Assembly: GCF_020026455.1 (NCBI RefSeq)
Contig: NZ_JAHHQJ010000005.1
Location: forward strand, 1-64,000
Source of the DNA: Alistipes sp.
GTDB lineage: Bacteria; Bacteroidota; Bacteroidia; Bacteroidales; Rikenellaceae
Direction of reading: 5' to 3'
DNA: 64,000 nucleotides
Part shown: positions 9,259 through 17,284 of the stretch, in pieces
Position numbering within the stretch: the stretch's first letter is position 1
Layout of the letters: each line of letters begins with the position of its first letter
Translations under genes and position numbers: made by a program
The notes under the pieces: generated by a model
What the model was told of the DNA's origin: nothing
The model's database searches: none
What the model saw: the letters and a program-made list of their open reading frames with translations, nothing else

Positions 9259-9288
9259 CAAATATACACAGAAACCCCAAAAAACAAA
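9259..9288 (-). promoter_or_regulatory. Promoter of SusC/SusD pair 1
   Basis: On the minus strand: TTTG (9285-9288), 18 nt, TATATTTG (9259-9266). It predicts a leader of about 170 nt before the susC ATG at 9081. The stretch 9082-9368 holds no gene. Confidence 0.65.
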
Positions 9289-9368
9289 CCTCAATCTTTC
9301 TTTTTTAATCATATTTTAACAAATAGAAAAATAAAAACATACTAAAAATAAAAATACATTCCAAAAAG

Positions 9369-9399
9369 TTTGCACATACAAAAACAATGGCTACCTTTG
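9369..9399 (+). promoter_or_regulatory. Promoter of the BACON lipoprotein operon
   Basis: TTTG (9369-9372), 19 nt, TACCTTTG (9392-9399), a full match to the Bacteroidetes pattern. It decides the start of the next gene: the in-frame ATG at 9387 lies inside the promoter, so 9498 is preferred. Confidence 0.8.
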
Positions 9400-9497
9400 C
9401 CGTGCAAGTTTTCCCCATCAGACAATACGGCAAACCCCGCAACCCGCGAAACCCGTTGCGGCATGTTGCTTTGCTCCATCCCAAAAACAGTAAAAAC

Positions 9498-12065
9498 ATG
9501 AAACTTGCGTCTATACTGTCCGCTCCGTTGCTTGCAGCACTGCTCCTTCTGCCTCCCGGCTGCACCAACGATCCGGATATCTCCGTTACCCGGGATACGG
9601 ACAATCTCGAATTTCCCTACAGCCTCTCGACCCAATCGTTCACCGTCCGTACAGACGGCAGCTGGAGAGTCTCCTCCGAAGAGGAGTGGATACACATGGA
9701 TCCCGCACAAGGGGTCGGCGACGGATACAACTATCAATATGTGAATGTCACCGTCGACCGCAACACGGGAGAAAAACGCTCGGGGGAGGTCGTGATCCAT
9801 GCCGCAGGCCAGGATCTGAAGGTCTTCATCCACCAGGACAACGGTCTCTTCGCCCTGAAAGAGGCCTACCTGCAGGGAACGCTGCTCGAAGGCGAGAAAA
9901 TCGCCGGCTCCAGCCTGGCCATCCCCTATGAAAAAGCCCTGGGCACGGAGTTGATGGACATCGAGGTCGAACTCGACGGCGAGGGGGCATCCGGCATCAA
10001 ATGCGAACCGGCGCAAGACAGGAAACTCCAGGAAGGCGACGGGGAAGTGCTCGTAGCGTTGAGTGGCACGCCCCGTTCGATGGGCTACATCAACTTCCGG
10101 ATGACCCTCACGCTCTCGAACCGGCCCGAACCCGTGATCCTGACGGCGCAAAGTTTCGTTTCCTCGGAGAACATCGTCTATGAGATGACCTTCGACAAAC
10201 TGATTTGGGGCGGGGACTACGTGGCCGACAAGCCCGGTGTCTGGCCGGGAAATCAGAGCCTCAACAACAGTCCCGACACGCCGGCAACTGAAGTTGCGAC
10301 ATCGGGACAGGACGGCAGCGGCGACTTTTTCAATGCGGGCATGAATCCCGCATTCACGGCCGCCCGCGGACTGGCCGAATGGGACGGATCGAAAGTGTAC
10401 GAGCACCCGGGATATCCCAAGATAGGCACCGGATCGGCATTGGGCTGGATCATGGCCCCGGCGTTGAATTTCCAGGCTCTCGGCTTGAGCGAGCCGCAGG
10501 ATATCTTCGTTCAGTTCGACTGGTGCCGTTGGAACGGCGAGGAGGACGACATTGTCGTGACGGCCGAGTATGCCGGAACGATGCCCGAAACCCGGTTGGC
10601 AACGGGCATGCCCAAACGGACTTGGCAGAGCTCCGTCTTCAAGGTGACCGGGGCAACCAGCCAAACCCGCATCAAGATCAGCGGCACGAAAGCCGGCAAC
10701 AACCGCTTCTTCATCGACAACTTCCGGATCTATGTCTCCCAGGCCAAACCCGTGGAGGTCACCTCGAAACTCGAAACGCCGACCAACCTCTCCTGCACCG
10801 GGCAACTGCCCTCGTCGCTCGGGTTCTCCTGGGATCGGAACGACGACGCTTCCTCCTACACCGTCGAGCTCCACAAGGCCGACAACGGCACCGATGCCGT
10901 GAAGAGCGCCGTGGTCATGGACAACGAATGCACGTTCGAAGAGCTCGAGCCGCATACCGACTACAAATTCCGCGTCAGGGCCAACTGCCAGTCGAAGCCA
11001 GAATTCAACTCCGACTTCTCGGTCTTCCTGCCCTGCCGCACACTCGACCCGGAGGCGATCCCCGCCCCGCAGGTGTCGCTCTACGAGGCGTCGCGCGGCC
11101 TGCTGGTCTTCGAATGGAACCGCGACGACACCTATCCACGCAAGTTCATCATCGAGCTATCGGAGACCGAATCGGGCGAGGCGATCCGCACCGTCGAGTG
11201 CAAAGAGCCGGTCAAGGGCTCGGGTTTCTATGCCAACTATCCCTACAACCGCTTCGTCTTCGGCAACCTGCAAACCGACAAAACCTACTACTGCCGCGTG
11301 AAGATCCTCGGCGAAGGAGTCTATGCCGACTCCGAATTCGGGATCGGATCGGGCAAGACGCTGCCGATGCCCGCATCGGACGACAAGGTTCTGCTTCATA
11401 AGGACTTCGACGATTTCTGGTGGGGCGGCTATTCCATTGGCGCCGCCTTCGGAATCTGCCCTTCGTCGGCAGCCCAGAAGCTCGCGGAGACGATGGAGAT
11501 CCCGGGAAGCGTCTTTGCCGACGATGCCACGACGGTCGTGGCGGAGCCGTCGAAAAACGCCAACGACACCTTCAACACGATCGGCACGGCTAATGCCGCC
11601 TACCTCGCGGCACGCTGGGGCGACGGAGACTGGGACACAGCCAACAGCAAGAAAATCTACGAAGTATGCGGACACCTCAAATTCGGCACCGGCTCGGCTC
11701 CCGGCAACCTCATACTCCCCCACCTGACCAAACTCGGGGATGCGACGGCTGATGTGGTGCTCACGTTCCGGGCCTGCCCCTACACGGAACCCGCGCGGAT
11801 CCAGGATGATCCCGTCGTCTACACGCTCTACGGAAATCAGGACCGCAAGGATTTTATGGTCAGCCTATCGGGCGGCGGGACGTTCGAGGACGGATCGGTG
11901 GAACTGACGTTGTACAACGACGATTCGGGACGCGACCGGAACGGACGCTTCGCCTGGACCGACCACACGGTCGTCATCAAGGGAGCCACCGCCCAAAGCC
12001 GGATCTCGATCGCCACCATCGAGAAACGCATGTGGCTGGACGACATCAAAGTAGTAAAGCGATAA
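9498..12065 (+). CDS. BACON and fibronectin type III domain lipoprotein
   Basis: An 855-residue exported protein, probably surface-bound. The lipobox is LLPPGC. Residues about 30-110 form a BACON-type domain (SFTVRTDGSWRVSSEEEWI ... GEVVIHAAGQ). A beta-rich unit at about 230-415 (KIGTGSALGWI; FIDNFRIYV) recurs at about 633-855 (KFGTGSAPGNLI; WLDDIKVV), so the protein contains an internal duplication. Between them lie two FN3 domains (about 427-515 and 522-620; the first has LGFSWDRNDDASSYTVEL, the second LLVFEWNRDD). BACON domains often mediate binding to mucin or carbohydrate, so a binding role is inferred. No catalytic motif was seen. The gene is first in an operon with the next one (10-nt gap). 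Confidence 0.88.
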   Translation: MKLASILSAPLLAALLLLPPGCTNDPDISVTRDTDNLEFPYSLSTQSFTVRTDGSWRVSSEEEWIHMDPAQGVGDGYNYQYVNVTVDRNTGEKRSGEVVIHAAGQDLKVFIHQDNGLFALKEAYLQGTLLEGEKIAGSSLAIPYEKALGTELMDIEVELDGEGASGIKCEPAQDRKLQEGDGEVLVALSGTPRSMGYINFRMTLTLSNRPEPVILTAQSFVSSENIVYEMTFDKLIWGGDYVADKPGVWPGNQSLNNSPDTPATEVATSGQDGSGDFFNAGMNPAFTAARGLAEWDGSKVYEHPGYPKIGTGSALGWIMAPALNFQALGLSEPQDIFVQFDWCRWNGEEDDIVVTAEYAGTMPETRLATGMPKRTWQSSVFKVTGATSQTRIKISGTKAGNNRFFIDNFRIYVSQAKPVEVTSKLETPTNLSCTGQLPSSLGFSWDRNDDASSYTVELHKADNGTDAVKSAVVMDNECTFEELEPHTDYKFRVRANCQSKPEFNSDFSVFLPCRTLDPEAIPAPQVSLYEASRGLLVFEWNRDDTYPRKFIIELSETESGEAIRTVECKEPVKGSGFYANYPYNRFVFGNLQTDKTYYCRVKILGEGVYADSEFGIGSGKTLPMPASDDKVLLHKDFDDFWWGGYSIGAAFGICPSSAAQKLAETMEIPGSVFADDATTVVAEPSKNANDTFNTIGTANAAYLAARWGDGDWDTANSKKIYEVCGHLKFGTGSAPGNLILPHLTKLGDATADVVLTFRACPYTEPARIQDDPVVYTLYGNQDRKDFMVSLSGGGTFEDGSVELTLYNDDSGRDRNGRFAWTDHTVVIKGATAQSRISIATIEKRMWLDDIKVVKR

Positions 12066-12075
12066 ATCACCTCTT

Positions 12076-13449
12076 ATGAATACATTCCGAAAATACCGCC
12101 CAATGAGAATCACATCCCTGTTTTTGGGATTGTTCCTGCTGGCAACAACCCCCATCCTCTCCTCGTGTTCCGACGACACGGAAGAACCCGACGTATTGAG
12201 CATCCTCTTCGAGAAACCAACGGTCGGACTCAGCGTCAGCGGTTCGGAACAGCTCCGCATCAAGGTCATCCTCCCCGGGAAAGGGGTCTCACAAACCGAC
12301 TGGTACGACCTGACGGCCAACCCGCAGCATCTTGTCTGGCATTCGGGCAACGAAAACGCCGTTTGTGTCGACGCACAGGGCATCGTCACCGGAATCGGAA
12401 TCGGCAATGCTCCGATTACAGTGACAGCTCCCAACGGGGTCTACGCCCACATATCGGCTTCGGTCTCCAACGAGGCCGTTTTCGAGAAACTGAAAGCCGG
12501 TCTGACGGACGAAATCGTGTACAGCAAAGGCGTGCAACTCATCCGGAATTCCGTCATGCAGTGCTTCGACGTAGACTCCAAGGGCGAGATCTACTACGTG
12601 CAAATTGCCGGCACGGATGCCCACAAGCTCCACATAATCCGGGGCGCCGCCAACCAGGCGCCGGCGGATCACATGACCCTGCGCTGGTTCGGCCACGGCA
12701 CAAACATGGCCGTCGAAGAGCAGGGCAGCGACCGCTACATCTGGATCGGCAGCAATGGCAACAAGCTTGACAACGGCAGTTACAGCCAGAGTCAGACGGT
12801 TTCGCGCATCAGATACGAGGCGGGCAAGACGTTCGACCATTGCACCGGAGAGACGTTCTATCTCGAAGGCAAGCGCAACGTGCATCCGGCGGTCGATGTC
12901 GCCAGCGACATGCTGGCCATCACATCTTCAACGACGGGCCTCCGCGAATTCCACATCTACCGGCTGCATGAGGCCATGGCGCTTCCCGAGAGAGAGATCT
13001 CGCTGACGGTGACTTCGGGCGGTGAGGACGGCACGCAGGAGACAACCGAAACGCGGACGATCAAGGTCCGGAAACTGGATCAGCTCACCCCTGTCGGACG
13101 GTTCACGGTGAACAGCGGGAAATCGGGCAACGACCTCGGATACTACGACTTCCAAGGCTTCGACTGCACGAATGGGATCATTTACTTCTACGAAGGGACC
13201 GGCAACGACAACGACGGAAAAAAGCCCTCGGCAGCCTATGTGACGCTGCTCGACCGGACGGGCACACAGACCCATCCCCGCACCGGGATCGGAGCCATCG
13301 CCGACATCCAGACACTCTCGACGGCCGGCATCACCTCCACCGGCTACATGGAGGCCGAAGGAATCAAGATGAAGAACGGCTCGCTATGGCTGGGCTTCGC
13401 CTCGAAATCAACCGACGACATCCGCCGGGCCAATATATTCCGCTATTGA
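12076..13449 (+). CDS. Lipoprotein with Ig-like N-terminus and helveticin-J-like beta-propeller
   Basis: A 457-residue exported lipoprotein (ILSSC lipobox). An alternative ATG at 12103 would still give a full signal peptide. Residues about 45-130 look like a BIG2/Ig-like fold (SGNENAVCVDAQGIVTGIG). From about residue 150 the sequence matches the pattern of helveticin J and related five-bladed propellers: MQCFDVDSKGEIYYVQI, then LRWFGHGTNMAVEE, then DRYIWIGSNGNK, and late blades with DFQGFDCTNGIIYFYEG. Helveticin J is a class III bacteriocin of lactobacilli, but in Bacteroidetes such propellers are uncharacterised, and a binding function is as likely as a toxin. The family call is from memory of motif order and is moderate. 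Confidence 0.7.
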   Translation: MNTFRKYRPMRITSLFLGLFLLATTPILSSCSDDTEEPDVLSILFEKPTVGLSVSGSEQLRIKVILPGKGVSQTDWYDLTANPQHLVWHSGNENAVCVDAQGIVTGIGIGNAPITVTAPNGVYAHISASVSNEAVFEKLKAGLTDEIVYSKGVQLIRNSVMQCFDVDSKGEIYYVQIAGTDAHKLHIIRGAANQAPADHMTLRWFGHGTNMAVEEQGSDRYIWIGSNGNKLDNGSYSQSQTVSRIRYEAGKTFDHCTGETFYLEGKRNVHPAVDVASDMLAITSSTTGLREFHIYRLHEAMALPEREISLTVTSGGEDGTQETTETRTIKVRKLDQLTPVGRFTVNSGKSGNDLGYYDFQGFDCTNGIIYFYEGTGNDNDGKKPSAAYVTLLDRTGTQTHPRTGIGAIADIQTLSTAGITSTGYMEAEGIKMKNGSLWLGFASKSTDDIRRANIFRY

Positions 13450-13462
13450 GCAACCGCCGGAC

Positions 13463-13506
13463 AACAAGGAGCAGGGCAGCGCTTGCGGGCTGCCCTGCTC
13501 CTTGTT
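13463..13506 (+). terminator. Strong hairpin after the lipoprotein operon
   Basis: An 18-bp perfect stem (13463-13480 with 13489-13506), 8-nt loop. The flanking T-run is short, but the position 14 nt after the stop fits a terminator. Confidence 0.8.
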
Positions 13507-13599
13507 CATCCCGGAAGCTTTCCCCTGCCTGCGCCCTGCGCCGCAGCACACCCGAGCCAAAAAAACGGCAAAATCCGGACACAAAACGCCCAAAATCAT

Positions 13600-13607
13600 T
13601 AAATTTG
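13600..13607 (+). promoter_or_regulatory. -7 box for galM
   Basis: TAAATTTG, 24 nt before the galM ATG. No TTTG at the -33 distance. Confidence 0.4.
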
Positions 13608-13631
13608 TAATTTAGACACAAAACCCGACCC

Positions 13632-14756
13632 ATGAAAAGAAATTTCATTACATTGTGCACCCTGCTGCTGACCGCATGCGGAAGCCAGGACCCGAAAATC
13701 ACCCTCTTCGGCAACGAAGCCTTCCAGACGGAGGTCGACGGCAAGCCTGTCGGAATCTACACACTCCACGCAGGCGAGGTAACCATGCAGGTCACCAACT
13801 ACGGCGCCCGCGTCGTATCGCTCTGGACTCCCGACCGCACGGGCAACTACGAAGACATCGTACTCGGCTACGAAACGATCGACCGCTACATCAACAATGC
13901 CGGCGAACGCTTCCTTGGTGCGGTCGTAGGCCCCTACGCCAACCGCATCGCCAAGGGCCGCTTCACGCTCGACGGCACGGAATACAACCTGCCGACCAAC
14001 GACAACGGCCAGACGCTTCACGGCGGACTCGAGGGTCTGGACCGCGTGGTCTGGGACGTGGTTTCGGCCTCGGAAGAGCGTCTGGTGATGAAATACCTCC
14101 ACGCCGACGGACAGGAGGGCTTTCCGGGCAACCTGCAGATCGAGATGACCTACTCGCTCACGCCCGAAAACGAGTTCCGCATCGATTACAGAGCCACGAC
14201 CGACAAGCCGACCGTGGTGAACCTCTCGCACCATCCCTTCTTCAATCTCAAGGGCGAGGGCAACGGCACGATCCTCGACCATATCCTGACCATCAACGCC
14301 AGCCACATCACTCCGGTCGACTCGGTGCTGATTCCCACCGGAGAGATTGCCGACGTCACGGGCACGCCCTTCGACTTCCGCCAACCGCACACCATCGGCG
14401 AACGCATCGGCGCCGACAACGAGCAGCTGCGTAACGGCGCAGGCTACGACCACAACTGGATCCTCGACCGCAAGACCGCAGCGGACATCGAGCTGTCAGC
14501 CACGGTCCTGGAACCCGTCTCGGGCCGCACGATCGAGGTGCTGACCGACCAACCTGCCATGCAGTTCTACAGCGGCAACTTCTTCGACGGCAAAGTGAAC
14601 GGCAAATACGGCAAACCGCTGCGCTACCGCGAGTCGCTGGCCCTCGAAACGCAGCGCTGTCCCGACAGCCCCAACCACGACAACTTCCCCTCGACCGTAC
14701 TGCGCCCGGGCGAAGAATACACGCAGGTCTGCGTCTACCGCTTCGGGGTGAAATAG
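13632..14756 (+). CDS. galM: Aldose 1-epimerase (mutarotase), lipoprotein form
   Basis: A 374-residue galactose mutarotase-like enzyme that interconverts alpha and beta anomers of aldohexoses. Family motifs: NYGARVVSLWTPDR, GPYANRIAKGRF, the catalytic-region His in TLHGGLEG and in NLSHHPFFNLKG, and the late acidic site in ALETQRCPDSPNH. The N-terminus is a short lipoprotein signal (LLLTAC), so this copy is exported, as in many Bacteroidetes. It is monocistronic between two hairpins. Its galactose or glucose substrate would come from extracellular polysaccharide breakdown; specificity cannot be told. Confidence 0.94.
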   Translation: MKRNFITLCTLLLTACGSQDPKITLFGNEAFQTEVDGKPVGIYTLHAGEVTMQVTNYGARVVSLWTPDRTGNYEDIVLGYETIDRYINNAGERFLGAVVGPYANRIAKGRFTLDGTEYNLPTNDNGQTLHGGLEGLDRVVWDVVSASEERLVMKYLHADGQEGFPGNLQIEMTYSLTPENEFRIDYRATTDKPTVVNLSHHPFFNLKGEGNGTILDHILTINASHITPVDSVLIPTGEIADVTGTPFDFRQPHTIGERIGADNEQLRNGAGYDHNWILDRKTAADIELSATVLEPVSGRTIEVLTDQPAMQFYSGNFFDGKVNGKYGKPLRYRESLALETQRCPDSPNHDNFPSTVLRPGEEYTQVCVYRFGVK

Positions 14757-14795
14757 CATCCGTCCCGACTGCACCCGCCCCGGAGGAAAGAGACG

Positions 14796-14832
14796 AACGC
14801 CGCCGCAGGATCCTGTTCCTTGCGGCGGCGTT
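14796..14832. terminator. Shared hairpin between convergent galM and pbpC
   Basis: A 12-bp stem (14796-14807 with 14821-14832), core CGCCGCCGCA, 13-nt loop. No T-run in either direction. Confidence 0.6.
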
Positions 14833-14902
14833 GTCGACACCGGAAGGCCCGATTGCCGGCAAACATCCGCCGGACGAAGCCGCCCTGCGCCGCACACCCA
14901 CC

Positions 14903-17218
14903 CTACCGGCAGCTGAACGCGACGCTTCGCGAGGCTCCGTGTTCGTCGATCACCGTCAAGCGGTGGGGCCCGGGAGCGGGACGGACCGAAATTTTGTGCT
15001 CCAGCGAAGTTGTGCCGAGATAGCGGTTGTCGAGGTGCCAGTACAACACGGCATTGCGATCGCGATGCACGGCCGTGAAGACGAGACTTTGCGGCTGCCC
15101 CTCGAGCGACTTCGGGGCCACCAGCACACGCCCCGCCTGCGGATAGATGATCTCGATGGGGTCATTTCCCGCCCCGCGGCCCGACAGCCCGGGATGGAGC
15201 AGCGGCAGCGGGCGGTAGTCCGGATGCTGTTTCCGATAGTACCACTCCTGCGCAGGCGGCAGAACGAACATCGCCTTGCGGACGATACGGGACGGATCGC
15301 AGCAGTCGGTCGTCACACGGTATTTCAGATCGGGACTCAAATTGACGATCCGGTGACAGGAGCAGACCTCGCCCGGAGCCGCGCTCCGCGGAATCAGCAG
15401 CGTATCGCGATCGGGGCACACCTGCGAGGCCAGAAATCCGCTTTGACGGCAGACCACGGCGGGTTCCAGGTCGCCGTAAGGCGCTGCGAACCATTCGCTC
15501 CCGAACAGCAGACCGAAGACCTCGAACAGCACCGGTGCAGCATAGCCCACGCCCGTCATCAGCGGGCGTCCTTCGCCCGAACAGTTTCCGACCCAGACGC
15601 CCACGGCGTAGTCGGGGGTCGCCCCGACGGCCCATGCGTCGCGGTTGCCGTAGCTCGTTCCGGTCTTCCAGCCGATCTTCCGCGACGAGGCGAAATACTG
15701 CCACTCGCCCTCCTCCTCGGGGCGCGTGACGCGGCTGATCGCCTCGAACATCAGCCACAGCGCACCCCGCGACAGGGGAATGTCATCGGCCGCAATGCCC
15801 GCAGCGGACGACGCCGCGTCGTAGTGCGGACGGCGGATCGTCTCCTGCCCGCCGAGTTTGGCCGCCATCAGCATGTAGGCGGCCGTGAGATCCCACAGCG
15901 TGATCTCCGCGCCGCCCAGAATCAGCGAGAGCCCGTAATGGTCGGCACTGCGGTCGATCGTGCGAAAACCCAGTCCCCGCACCAGCGACAGAAAATTCTC
16001 CCGGCCGTATTTGTCGAGCATCCGCACCGACGGAACGTTGAGCGAACGCTCGACCACCCGGTCGGCAGGGACCGCACCGTCGAAGGTGCGGTTGTAGTTC
16101 TGGGGCGTGAAATCCCTGTAATAGGTCGGCACATCGGGGAAAAGCATCGTCGGAAGTGCCGTGCCGTCATCGAGCATCCCAGCGTAGAGAATCGGCTTGA
16201 GCACACTGCCGCTGCTGCGCCGCGCGGGAATGACGTCGACACCGGTCCCCGCACTCCGGTCCCCGGGATCGTAGACGTTGCCGGTATAGGCCAGCACCTC
16301 CCCGTTCCGCACATCCATCACCACGACAGCCAGGTTGTTGATCCGATTGCCCCGGTACTGCGCGTTGTAACGCCTCGCCAGCGCGTTCACCCGCCGCTGA
16401 AGGTCGGCATCGAGCGTTGTGTGCAGGGCCCCCATGCGCATCTTGCCCAGCAGATGCATCGCCTCCATCGGCATCGGTTCGGGAGCTTCGGGCAGCGGCT
16501 CCTGCTTGGCCAGGGCACACGTCAGGGAGTCGATGTGCCCGCCGTTCCGGATGCGGTCGAGCAACCTGTCGCGCTTCCGGCGCAGCCGTTCGCGGTTGCG
16601 CTTCATGTGGATCAGCGAAGGTGCGTTAGGCAGCACGGCGAGCAGGGCGCTCTCGGCCCACGAAAGATCCTGCGCACTGCGGCCGAAATAGTACCACGAA
16701 GCGCTCTCCAGCCCCACGACATTGCCGCCGAAGGGCGCATGGGCGGCATACAGAGCCAGGATCTCGTCCTTCGTGCAGCGCATTTCGAGCCGCAGCGCCA
16801 ACACCGCTTCGACGACCTTTTCGCCCAGGGTCCGGGGTTTTCCGCCGCGGCTCAAACGGATGGTCTGCATCGTGATCGTGCTGGCGCCGCTCTCAACCCT
16901 CCCCGCCGCGATGTTTTGCCTCACGGCACGCGCCAGAGCCAGCGGATCGACCCCGAAATGACGGTCGAAACGCTTGTCCTCATAGGTCGTGATCGCAACG
17001 CGGAACTTCGCGGGCACGCTGTCCGTCGGGAAGAAACGCCACTGCCCGTCGGGAGCGACCTTCGCCGAGAGCAGCCGTCCGTCGCGGCTCCACACCGTCG
17101 CGGAGAACGGCTCGTCGAAAAGCGTCCGCGGCAGGGCGAGGAAAAGCCCCGCGGCAAACAACAGCGCAAGCCCCGTAAACACGACGTAAAATAGCCTTTC
17201 CGAACCCCTCTTTGCCAT
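14903..17218 (-). CDS. pbpC: Penicillin-binding protein 1C (bifunctional glycosyltransferase/transpeptidase)
   Basis: A 771-residue class A PBP anchored by one N-terminal membrane helix (LFYVVFTGLALLFAAGLF). The GT51 domain shows TYEDKRFDRHFGVDP with the catalytic Glu near residue 72 and GASTITMQTIRL. The transpeptidase domain has SxxK at Ser338-Lys341 (SGSVLKP), SLN, and KTGTS (GWKTGTSYGNRDAW). The C-terminal about 100 residues are the Cys-rich and Ig-like extension specific to PBP1C. The start at 17218 places the basic MAKRG tail before the helix; an upstream in-frame ATG at 17263 would overlap the promoter. It is divergent from the alpha-2-macroglobulin gene, a partnership known from E. 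coli (pbpC-yfhM), where the pair is thought to repair the wall and trap proteases after breach. Confidence 0.96.
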   Translation of the reverse strand: MAKRGSERLFYVVFTGLALLFAAGLFLALPRTLFDEPFSATVWSRDGRLLSAKVAPDGQWRFFPTDSVPAKFRVAITTYEDKRFDRHFGVDPLALARAVRQNIAAGRVESGASTITMQTIRLSRGGKPRTLGEKVVEAVLALRLEMRCTKDEILALYAAHAPFGGNVVGLESASWYYFGRSAQDLSWAESALLAVLPNAPSLIHMKRNRERLRRKRDRLLDRIRNGGHIDSLTCALAKQEPLPEAPEPMPMEAMHLLGKMRMGALHTTLDADLQRRVNALARRYNAQYRGNRINNLAVVVMDVRNGEVLAYTGNVYDPGDRSAGTGVDVIPARRSSGSVLKPILYAGMLDDGTALPTMLFPDVPTYYRDFTPQNYNRTFDGAVPADRVVERSLNVPSVRMLDKYGRENFLSLVRGLGFRTIDRSADHYGLSLILGGAEITLWDLTAAYMLMAAKLGGQETIRRPHYDAASSAAGIAADDIPLSRGALWLMFEAISRVTRPEEEGEWQYFASSRKIGWKTGTSYGNRDAWAVGATPDYAVGVWVGNCSGEGRPLMTGVGYAAPVLFEVFGLLFGSEWFAAPYGDLEPAVVCRQSGFLASQVCPDRDTLLIPRSAAPGEVCSCHRIVNLSPDLKYRVTTDCCDPSRIVRKAMFVLPPAQEWYYRKQHPDYRPLPLLHPGLSGRGAGNDPIEIIYPQAGRVLVAPKSLEGQPQSLVFTAVHRDRNAVLYWHLDNRYLGTTSLEHKISVRPAPGPHRLTVIDEHGASRSVAFSCR

Positions 17219-17228
17219 ATTTTTTATG

Positions 17229-17236
17229 TATCTTTG
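17229..17236 (+). promoter_or_regulatory. -7 box for the alpha-2-macroglobulin gene
   Basis: TATCTTTG on the plus strand, 48 nt before the ATG at 17285. It lies between the pbpC start and the opposite-facing box at 17261-17268. Confidence 0.6.
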
Positions 17237-17260
17237 ACAGAGGATACTCCCTCTCCAACG

Positions 17261-17268
17261 CAAAGTTA
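17261..17268 (-). promoter_or_regulatory. -7 box for pbpC
   Basis: TAACTTTG on the minus strand, 42 nt before the pbpC ATG at 17218, with TTTC 18 nt upstream. The two divergent transcripts would overlap at their 5' ends. Confidence 0.55.
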
Positions 17269-17284
17269 CCTAAAAAAACGCACC

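Noticed and set aside
9082..9497. Invertible promoter between the SusC and BACON genes
   Set aside because: I looked for inverted repeats flanking the promoter boxes and saw none; both promoters appear fixed.
14831..17194. A long plus-strand frame antisense to pbpC
   Set aside because: The minus strand encodes all PBP1C motifs in order; the plus frame has none.
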